From: Elysia marginata
Taxonomy: Eukaryota > Mollusca > Gastropoda > Plakobranchidae
DNA: 21,674 nucleotides
Assembly (NCBI GenBank): GCA_019649035.1
Contig: BMAT01007929.1
Span: 25,069 to 46,742, forward strand
Direction of reading: 5' to 3'
Both the position numbers and the translations under genes were made by a program. This document shows, piece after piece, positions 18,701 to 21,674 of this stretch. The notes under the pieces are model-generated. The model was not told the DNA's origin. It was given only the letters and a program-made list of their open reading frames with translations, and made no database searches. Numbering within the stretch: the stretch's first letter is position 1; each line of letters starts with the position of its first letter.

Positions 18701-20955
18701 TGTTTTTTAGCTACACTGAACCTCCCCATAGATTTTTTCAGGGCTGCCACTTATCCATAGATCCACAGAAAACCCATGGTTTGTGAGACTCTCCGTGCTT
18801 GTCCGTGGTCTGATCTATGGATTTTGCGTCAGATTCTCCATGCATCTGTGGTCTGATCTACCATTTAATTTGTTTAACTCGTAACCAAAAAATCGTCCGT
18901 GCCGACCATGGATACTTAGCATGCTGCCGTTGCCTCATCGATCAAAAGGCAGAGAGGCATTCAGTGGTGAATGGTGGCGTTTACCATAGTCCATTAGGCT
19001 TATCGGTACCCGACTTGACCCCTGAACTCGAGAGAGTTCAACATTCTCAAATGTGAACATTTAAAGTAATGGGTAAGGGACTCAACTCCGGGGCGTTAAT
19101 TCCCTAGACCTAGAGTCTGGATTTGCCGATTGCGTTTCACTTTTCAGCAATGTTCTTGTTCTTAAAATGCCTCTTTTTATAAACTACCGCACCGATTTAC
19201 CTATGCTATACATATTAATAAGTAAGAACTTTCCAAAAACACAGCTCAAAGTATCCTTGCAGTAAACGGGCTATAGGAACCGAAACAGCTTTACAAACTT
19301 ATATCTCAGCTGTTATGAGCGGCACAATGTAAGCAAAACCATGTGAAAGATTGGCATTTCATCTCACTGTCTGCCATGTTTCATAACAATCCGACAATGT
19401 TTAGTAGGTAAAACAATCGCGTAAATACAACTGCAAAAAGTATGTACTGCAAAAACACCGCCCGCTTGTCCAAGCCAGCGAGGGTGTATGGTTGCAATAG
19501 ATCTAGGTTCTAGATCTAGTATAAATTATTCATTGATTAGATTGTAGAGCTAACCCGAACCGCATCCTGCTTAAGTTTAATGATGCTAGATCTACTAAAC
19601 TTTACAGTTTACATTCTTCAGTGATACTGATAGAGATCTTATTTAGACCTAGATCTAGAATTAAAATTATGTTTCAGATCAGAATACCATGGGCATGACC
19701 CACATCAAAAGGGTAGTGGATAATGCCAGGAAGAAAGTTTTTTTTTGCCTTAAATGAAGAAAAGCACTTCCCAAAGTTTTTATGGGGAGCTAAGTAGTGA
19801 CACAACAATCAGTGCATTGTAAGTAAGAATTTGAATATATATACGTGTATTTTTTTAAAATTAAACATGGGTTGTGTAATAAATACTGTAATTTTAATGA
19901 TTAAAGAAATGGACATAACAAATAATTTAAAATTTAGTAAGATTTGATAAAGCGGGTAACATACAATTATCTTGTTGTTGCCTGTTAAATTTTTTAATGA
20001 CGGTTATCAATGTTTTAATGTGTGTTAGCAAAGAGGCTTATTTTCGATGAGCGTGAAAAATCAGTAGATTGAACCACGTCTGAGTGGCAGCCCTGCTTTT
20101 TCTGCCAGCAGTTACTCATCACGTTTGGGAGGTGATAAATAAATGGCTTGTTGTGATTCATTTTCATTGTCAAAAGGTTGCTCATAGAACATCAAACAAA
20201 AGACAAAGAATAGAGCTTTGAAATGGCAGCCCTTATTTCTCAATTGGTTCAGTGAACTAGAGATATTTCAATGTAAAATTGAGGCCATTTTTACAGGCCT
20301 GTCGACAAAAATGTTATAGCCTTGGTATTTTTCAAACTTGTCTCATTATTATATCATATTAATATCCACAATTTGACAAAATTTCATTAAATTTGAAGTT
20401 ACCCCAGCCATGATATAACTTCCCCTGTAAAGCACTGTTGAAATATAAAACTTGACCTACTTTTGTGCCAAATGCTAAAAGCTAAAAAATTTTCGTATTC
20501 AAATTGTGCAGGTTTTTAGCCAAATTTGAGATATGACGCATGGTTGTACGTAAATTTTGAAAAATGGCCCACAGTGACCTTTTCATGTAGATGGTTCATG
20601 ACCCTGTTTGTTTTCTGCCTTAATCAATAGGCTATCAAATTATAGTGAAGAAGTATGGCGGATCAAAGTTTCCTCTGAATAAAAAAATCATATAATGGTT
20701 TTATGTTTGGATTTGTTTTATTACATGACAAAATGACTATATGACCACTAAACTGTACCAAAACTTCTTTGTGTATTATTGTTTCCTAATTAACTGTTTA
20801 TCTTTTGCTATGCCAGGCACCCAACAGCCTACCCCTGCTCTCTTGGAATTCTACCATGACACATGCCTATGCAAAGGCAGGCACATACAACATCAAAATA
20901 GAAGCATCCAATTCTATTTCGTCAGTCTCTGAAGAGTTTCCTGTGAAAATATTTG
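719..20955 (+). CDS. SORCS: SorCS-type VPS10-domain receptor, partial at both ends (16 exons)
   Basis: Type I membrane sorting receptors of the VPS10P family bind neuropeptides, growth factors and other cargo through a ten-bladed propeller and carry them between the Golgi, endosomes and cell surface. Joining 719-789, 1923-1981, 2204-2331, 3601-3696, 4744-4911, 5872-6012, 6332-6499, 10486-10577, 13389-13499, 14413-14536, 15562-15707, 16096-16206, 16692-16863, 17160-17346, 18162-18301 and 20817-20955 gives 684 codons plus one base without a stop, and every junction is GT-AG with matching phase. Residues 1 to about 365 are propeller, with Asp boxes SEDFGISW, SYDKGGNW, TNDGGATW and TLDQGKNW. Residues 371-498 are a 10CC module with ten cysteines. 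Two PKD domains follow (about 505-591 with WDFGD, 592-684 with WSFGD). VPS10 plus 10CC plus two PKD domains is the SorCS arrangement; sortilin lacks PKD, and SorLA has EGF, LDLa and FN3 domains instead. About nine N-glycosylation sequons fit an ectodomain. Start, transmembrane segment and tail are outside the window. Confidence 0.93.
790..1922 (+). other. Intron between exons 1 and 2
   Basis: AT-rich intron bounded by gtaaaa and a T8-ag acceptor. I see no repeat element, RNA gene or additional exon in it. Confidence 0.8.
1923..1981 (+). CDS. SORCS: SorCS-like exon 2 of window: propeller
   Basis: A T-rich acceptor ending ag lies before a G run, and donor gtgagt follows. The exon reads GDPDFDQSEDIVHLQIEGG. 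The pattern Trp, short linker, D-P-D-(x)n-V-H-L corresponds to the same place in vertebrate SorCS propellers. A second frame is also open here (see findings), but only this frame continues through exon 4. Confidence 0.88.
2204..2331 (+). CDS. SORCS: SorCS-like exon 3 of window: propeller with disulfide loop
   Basis: Acceptor ctctggcag, donor gtttgt (weak but usable). It contains YRACRLPGC, a two-cysteine loop also present in SorCS and SorLA propellers, and ends in LMVQKEYMFVQ, a typical blade beta-strand pattern. The ending phase is 0. The longer open frame on this strand (2180-2491) is a shifted frame and not the coding one. Confidence 0.9.
2332..3600 (+). other. Intron between exons 3 and 4
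   Basis: AT-rich intron. It holds an 18-bp perfect AT-type palindrome at 2533-2550 (ATATACATATATGTATAT) within a CATATA-rich patch. No mobile element with recognisable ends was found. Confidence 0.8.
2533..2550. repeat. 18-bp palindromic AT simple repeat
   Basis: ATATACATATATGTATAT equals its own reverse complement. It is most likely a microsatellite-type low-complexity patch; no function is implied. Confidence 0.75.
3601..3696 (+). CDS. SORCS: SorCS-like exon 4 of window: propeller
   Basis: Acceptor caatatag, donor gtaagt, 32 codons in phase 0 to 0. The core is FLMVSYNRTHFSRARFP, matching the VSY-R-x-F-x-(K/R)-A-x-F-P strand of the family, with an N-glycosylation sequon NRT. Confidence 0.92.
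3697..4743 (+). other. Intron between exons 4 and 5, with a CpG-rich patch
   Basis: Mostly AT-rich, but 4196-4310 is distinctly GC- and CpG-rich (CCGACCGATCGG, GACGCCGTCGACCGGCCG). A purine stretch with GAGAGAGAGA lies at about 4099-4109. TAGGCCTA occurs at 4181-4188. No exon or complete repeat is recognised. Confidence 0.7.
4744..4911 (+). CDS. SORCS: SorCS-like exon 5 of window: propeller
   Basis: Acceptor ccatccag, donor gtaagt, 56 codons in phase 0 to 0. Contains DDNQVFVAVHHGNTVNLYLS then YYTLSLEDI. The D-x-N-Q-V-F-x-A-V and N-L-Y-x-S-D motifs are among the most conserved strands of VPS10 domains and were decisive for the family call. Confidence 0.95.
4912..5871 (+). other. Intron between exons 5 and 6
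   Basis: AT-rich, with an A13 tract near 5404 and one TAGGCCTA at 5305-5312. Nothing else recognisable. Confidence 0.8.
5872..6012 (+). CDS. SORCS: SorCS-like exon 6 of window: propeller with Asp box
   Basis: Acceptor tttcattTCAG, donor gtataa, 47 codons in phase 0 to 0. Contains VKGMNWTFMANK, equivalent to the V-x-G-x-x-x-A-N strand, then TYVSYDKGGNWAPL with Asp box SYDKGGNW. It ends NKSCSE; this cysteine probably pairs with the one at the start of exon 7. Sequons NWT and NKS. Confidence 0.95.
6013..6331 (+). other. Intron between exons 6 and 7
   Basis: Short T-rich intron. The open frame across its 3' part and exon 7 is a shifted frame. Confidence 0.85.
6332..6499 (+). CDS. SORCS: SorCS-like exon 7 of window: propeller with Asp box
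   Basis: Acceptor ttatgctag, donor gtacag, 56 codons in phase 0 to 0. Begins VETCALLLEL, continues SVDTAPGIILAHGILA and ends VFVTNDGGATWTQ. TAPGI-(I/V)-x-A-x-G is a signature strand of VPS10 domains, and TNDGGATW is an Asp box. It is followed by the largest intron in the window (3,986 bp). Confidence 0.95.
7208..7214. repeat. Left target site duplication GAAAGCT
   Basis: A 7-bp word repeated at 8393-8399 directly beyond the other transposon end. Confidence 0.75.
7231..7497. repeat. Subterminal CCGATTTT repeat cluster
   Basis: CCGATTTT occurs at 7231-7238, 7249-7256 and 7267-7274 and inverted (AAAATCGG) at 7379-7386. Shorter variants are at 7425-7430 and 7491-7497. Subterminal repeats next to short terminal inverted repeats are typical transposase-binding arrays of hAT-type elements; binding here is inferred. 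Confidence 0.65.
7616..8060. repeat. AGATCTAG-rich stretch
   Basis: At least seven variants of TCTAGATCTAGA occur (near 7616, 7815, 7863, 7887, 7991, 8029, 8057), spread through the transposon interior. More copies near 8480 and 8634 lie outside it, so it is a genome-wide style of word rather than a part of the element. Confidence 0.6.
8393..8399. repeat. Right target site duplication GAAAGCT
   Basis: Exact copy of 7208-7214, abutting the right inverted repeat. Confidence 0.75.
8664..8710. repeat. Possible pogo/Tigger-like terminal repeat, solitary
   Basis: CAGTGGAATCTGTTTAAG preceded by TA resembles the left end of pogo/Tigger-type Tc1/mariner elements (CAGTGGAA start, TA target). I found no matching right end nearby except the related end at 9717, so it may be a truncated copy or an older host of the MITE at 9229. 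Confidence 0.4.
9229..9717. mobile_element. Tc1/mariner (pogo-like) MITE, 489 bp
   Basis: CAGTGGACC (9229-9237) is inverted as GGTCCACTG (9709-9717), and both ends are flanked by TA (9227-9228, 9718-9719), the Tc1/mariner target dinucleotide. Further in, GGACCCAACAAG on the left resembles GGACTCAACAAACC read inward from the right, as if about 22 bp were lost from the left repeat. No transposase is encoded. Confidence 0.6.
10486..10577 (+). CDS. SORCS: SorCS-like exon 8 of window: propeller
   Basis: Acceptor attcatcag, donor gtaagt, 30 codons plus CA. Begins APFNITCLFRILNHGSLLTA. The hydrophobic strand with NHGSLLTA corresponds to the G-G-x-L-V-A-M strand preceding the last Asp box. Sequon NIT. 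The exon completes His with the first base of exon 9. Confidence 0.9.
11000..11014. repeat. 15-bp target site duplication, left copy
   Basis: CTCAAAATCAGTCTT, identical to 11264-11278, ending exactly where the element's inverted repeat starts. Confidence 0.8.
11015..11263 (+). mobile_element. SINE-like retroposon with internal 24-bp inverted repeat
   Basis: The element is flanked by perfect 15-bp direct repeats CTCAAAATCAGTCTT (11000-11014, 11264-11278), a length typical of target-primed insertion. A pol III B-box GGTTCGAATC is at 11128-11137, with an A-box-like TGGCAAGGCGG at 11090-11100, about the spacing of a tRNA. A second weak A-box-like stretch (TGGCGACATGG) starts near 11058. The first 24 bp (11015-11038) recur as a perfect inverted copy at 11202-11225. 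There is no poly-A tail; the 3' end is TTATTTATTCTGAT. A palindromic MITE of 11015-11225 is an alternative, but would not explain the 15-bp repeats. Confidence 0.65.
11264..11278. repeat. 15-bp target site duplication, right copy
   Basis: CTCAAAATCAGTCTT, exact copy of 11000-11014. Confidence 0.8.
11703..11710 (+). promoter_or_regulatory. TATA box of the solo LTR
   Basis: TATAAATA followed by a GC-containing stretch (GAGCTCGCGCGG), about 396 bp into the LTR, marking the likely U3/R boundary region. Confidence 0.6.
11918..11923 (+). terminator. Poly-A signal of the solo LTR
   Basis: AATAAA in the second half of the LTR, followed by a T-rich stretch, which fits the R/U5 region. Confidence 0.55.
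13389..13499 (+). CDS. SORCS: SorCS-like exon 9 of window: propeller, last Asp box
   Basis: Acceptor attgttcag, donor gtaagc. Encodes HYTLDQGKNWKSQKF through IASSSVEEKDGALIQ. TLDQGKNW is the fourth Asp box seen. It aligns with the S-x-D-x-G-x-x-W-x-x-(Y/Q)-x-F segment of SorCS and sortilin. It ends AC, completed to Thr by exon 10. Confidence 0.94.
13500..14412 (+). other. Intron between exons 9 and 10
   Basis: AT-rich intron. ATTAGGTC near 14101 and GACCTAAT near 14147 form a weak inverted pair. No named element. Confidence 0.75.
14413..14536 (+). CDS. SORCS: SorCS-like exon 10 of window: end of propeller, start of 10CC
   Basis: Acceptor ttttttacag, donor gtaagt. Contains WKYIKLNMTSLLPEKC then EKDYETWSL. 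The last propeller strand (W-x-x-(I/V)-K-x-(N/D)) is followed by C-x-x-x-D-Y-x-x-W, the first cysteine of the 10CC module. Sequon NMT. Confidence 0.94.
14537..15561 (+). other. Intron between exons 10 and 11
   Basis: AT-rich intron with a dispersed-repeat-like motif at 15001-15057 (separate entry). Otherwise nothing recognisable. Confidence 0.75.
15001..15057. repeat. Dispersed repeat motif of the TATATAGCGCC...CACTTTAC type
   Basis: GGTTTTTTATATAGCGCC is followed by CTCTAAGCACTTTAC. This pair of blocks resembles a short motif that I recall as widely dispersed in marine invertebrate genomes, often at repeat ends. The recall is from general familiarity; no boundary or duplication is visible, so family and extent are uncertain. 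Confidence 0.4.
15562..15707 (+). CDS. SORCS: SorCS-like exon 11 of window: 10CC cysteines 2-5
   Basis: Acceptor ttgctctcaag, donor gtgagg. Contains DKCILGRVVQFMKRK, AVCYIGE and SACFCTNEDYE. C-x-(L/M)-G-x-x-x-x-(F/Y)-x-(K/R)-R-K and C-x-C-(T/S)-x-x-D-(Y/F)-E are diagnostic of the 10CC module in sortilin, SorLA and SorCS. It ends TG, completed to Cys by exon 12. Confidence 0.95.
15708..16095 (+). other. Intron between exons 11 and 12
   Basis: AT-rich, nothing recognisable. The minus-strand open frame over 15902-16204 overlaps exon 12 and has no protein-like pattern. Confidence 0.8.
16096..16206 (+). CDS. SORCS: SorCS-like exon 12 of window: 10CC cysteines 6-8
   Basis: Acceptor atattttcag, donor gttagt. 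Begins (C)DFGYEKAGNACHKASWY and continues VPIACDSGGEYMKSQG. C-D-(F/Y)-G-(F/Y) is invariant in the family. Cysteine 6 is formed across the intron. Ends GG, giving Gly of the following G-Y-R-K motif. Confidence 0.95.
16207..16691 (+). other. Intron between exons 12 and 13
   Basis: AT-rich, nothing recognisable. Confidence 0.8.
16692..16863 (+). CDS. SORCS: SorCS-like exon 13 of window: end of 10CC and linker
   Basis: Acceptor catattctcag, donor gtgagt. Begins (G)YRKIIADVCIENEEDKK, the conserved G-Y-R-K-I motif. A lysine-rich loop leads to TACPSAVPMGL, which resembles the C-P-x-x-x-P-x-G-L junction before the first PKD domain in SorCS. It supplies cysteines 9 and 10. Confidence 0.93.
17160..17346 (+). 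CDS. SORCS: SorCS-like exon 14 of window: PKD domain 1
   Basis: Acceptor accctatag, donor gtattt (weak). Contains KYTWDFGDTSD, then HAFQSSGKFNITVTATNQKG. W-D-F-G-D plus the H-x-F-x-x-x-G-x-F-x-(V/I)-T-V-x-(V/A)-x-N strand is the classic PKD (Ig-like) fold signature. Sequons NAS and NIT. It ends after G, phase 1. Confidence 0.95.
17347..18161 (+). other. Intron between exons 14 and 15
   Basis: T-rich intron. The PKD1 frame stays open into it as far as a stop at 17703-17705, and it contains a candidate alternative last exon at 17813-17859 (see findings). No mobile element. Confidence 0.75.
18162..18301 (+). CDS. SORCS: SorCS-like exon 15 of window: PKD domain 2, first half
   Basis: Acceptor gccttatccag, donor gtaaaa. 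Encodes (D)TLTKLSIFAPWASVVGHDV and ends HYMWSFGDE. W-S-F-G-D marks a second PKD domain, cut by an intron just after the motif. The domain reappears in frame 2.5 kb downstream. Confidence 0.92.
18739..20095. mobile_element. Non-autonomous hAT-like DNA transposon, 1,357 bp
   Basis: The left end CAGGGCTGCCACT (18739-18751) is exactly inverted at AGTGGCAGCCCTG (20083-20095). The flanking octamers GATTTTTT and CTTTTTCT match at only 5 of 8 positions, so the target duplication is decayed or not real. Near the left end, two diverged copies of a unit of about 30 bp share GTGGTCTGATCTA (18805-18817, 18848-18860), like subterminal repeats. The interior has AGATCTAG clusters near 19497-19520 and 19588-19660. 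No transposase frame; the open frame 18817-19056 is not recognisable. Confidence 0.72.
18786..18860. repeat. Imperfect tandem subterminal repeat
   Basis: Segments 18786-18817 and 18831-18860 run AGA(C/T)TCTCC(G/A)TGC... to GTGGTCTGATCTA. They sit just inside the left inverted repeat, where transposase-binding repeats of hAT elements usually lie; binding is inferred. Confidence 0.6.
20817..20955 (+). CDS. SORCS: SorCS-like exon 16 of window: PKD domain 2, second half
   Basis: Acceptor tttgctatgccag, donor gtatgt. Encodes APNSLPLLSWNSTMTHAYAK then AGTYNIKIEASNSI. H-x-Y-x-x-A-G-x-Y-x-(I/V)-x-(I/V)-x-(A/V)-x-N completes the PKD fold opened in exon 15. Sequon NST. It ends in phase 1; the following exon is not in the window. 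Confidence 0.93.
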
Positions 20956-21674
20956 GTATGTTTAGCTTGTGGTCTCCTTGCAGTATTAATCAGGTGATAT
21001 TGGTTAGGGATGATTTCAAGGCAATAGTTGAAGATAAGATCAAGGGTGTGCTTGGAAAGGGGTGAAAGAAAATGATACAAAGAGTGAACTAGTATGAAAG
21101 GTGGTCCCAAAATAGAGACGTTGGATAGCTTTTGTTGATAATAATTTTTGTGTCATGTATCAGTAATTACGTTTTTCCATGGAAATCTGCAATTTTGTGT
21201 TTTAAGGAGGAATATCCTGGGGGAGGGGGGGGGGCTGTGTTTCTCATGGCCTCCCCAACTGCATGCCGATCTGTGTCATATGTTTGGGTCTTCTTCAACC
21301 ACTTGACTTCATGATCAGTGGTTTTTATCCATCTATTATCTGATATTTGCTGAGCCATGATTGAGGGGTCACGGTCACACCCTAACTCACTCTAAACTTA
21401 TAGAGTCTTCACCTTCCACTCACTCAAACCAAAGTTTGTTTTTGCAGGTGGGCACTACTTCTAAATAATCAACAACCTCTCCTTTTACTCAGGTTGTCTC
21501 TAGACAATCATTGCTTCTCTGTATGAGTGCAAAGGTATAACCATCAGTTCGCAACCTTTGCGCCAATCTATCTCATCACTTGACCCTCTCTAACAAATTT
21601 GTAACTAAGACTTGTCCAAATGCTTTTTTTAAAAATCATTCTCCCTACCTTTGCTCCTCTACCCCTCATTTTCT
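20956..21674 (+). other. Downstream intron, partial
   Basis: The next coding exon must begin with two bases completing a Gly-type codon, and none is seen before the window ends. A G-rich run lies at about 21219-21234. The acceptor-like tttttgcag at about 21448 would lead to a stop after five codons, so it is not the next exon. Confidence 0.7.

Larger units (their letters stand above)
18302..20816 (+). other. Intron between exons 15 and 16, with a DNA transposon
   Basis: The 2,515-bp intron separates the two halves of PKD domain 2. Its centre is a DNA transposon (18739-20095). The flanks 18302-18738 and 20096-20816 hold no named feature; a short AGGCC/GGCCT hairpin lies at about 20282-20300. 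Confidence 0.8.

Noticed and set aside
18817-19056. 79-codon open frame as a transposase remnant
   Set aside because: No hAT dimerisation domain or zinc-finger pattern; it overlaps the noncoding subterminal repeats.
21167-21358. Minus-strand open frame with a proline run
   Set aside because: The prolines come from a G-rich tract; the rest (VKWLKKTQTYDT) matches no family I recognise and a stop lies just upstream.
21449-21470. Possible next SorCS exon after tttttgcag
   Set aside because: In the required phase it reads GHYF and then stops; it shows no membrane-proximal SorCS pattern.

Overview
This is an intron-rich, AT-rich animal nuclear window that holds one split gene on the + strand and no other convincing protein gene. 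Its 16 coding exons (719-20955) all have GT-AG splice sites and compatible phases. They join into one open frame of 684 codons plus one base. The protein is the middle part of a VPS10-domain sorting receptor of the SorCS type: the second half of the VPS10 beta-propeller with four Asp-box motifs, a complete 10CC module with exactly ten cysteines, then two PKD domains. The signal peptide, propeptide and early propeller blades lie upstream of the window. The membrane-proximal part, transmembrane helix and cytoplasmic tail lie downstream.

The likely host is a lophotrochozoan, most probably a gastropod mollusc. This is an inference from the base composition, from the abundant palindromic words AGATCTAG and TAGGCCTA in the introns, and from the types of dispersed repeat. 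No marker gene fixes the species.

Layout: 1-718 upstream intron; 719-6499 exons 1-7 with short introns; 6500-10485 a large intron holding a 1.2-kb DNA transposon (7215-8392) and a pogo/Tigger-like MITE (9229-9717); exon 8; 10578-13388 an intron holding a 249-bp SINE-like element with a perfect 24-bp internal inverted repeat and 15-bp target duplication, followed 28 bp later by a solo LTR (11307-12041) with 5-bp target duplication; 13389-18301 exons 9-15; 18302-20816 an intron holding a second DNA transposon (18739-20095); exon 16; 20956-21674 downstream intron.

Most of the length of the three longest introns is mobile-element DNA or its surroundings, so the gene's size is largely due to insertions. 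The least explained items are the SINE-like element, a possible alternative last exon that would end the receptor after the first PKD domain, and the repeat-rich ends of the transposon at 7215.
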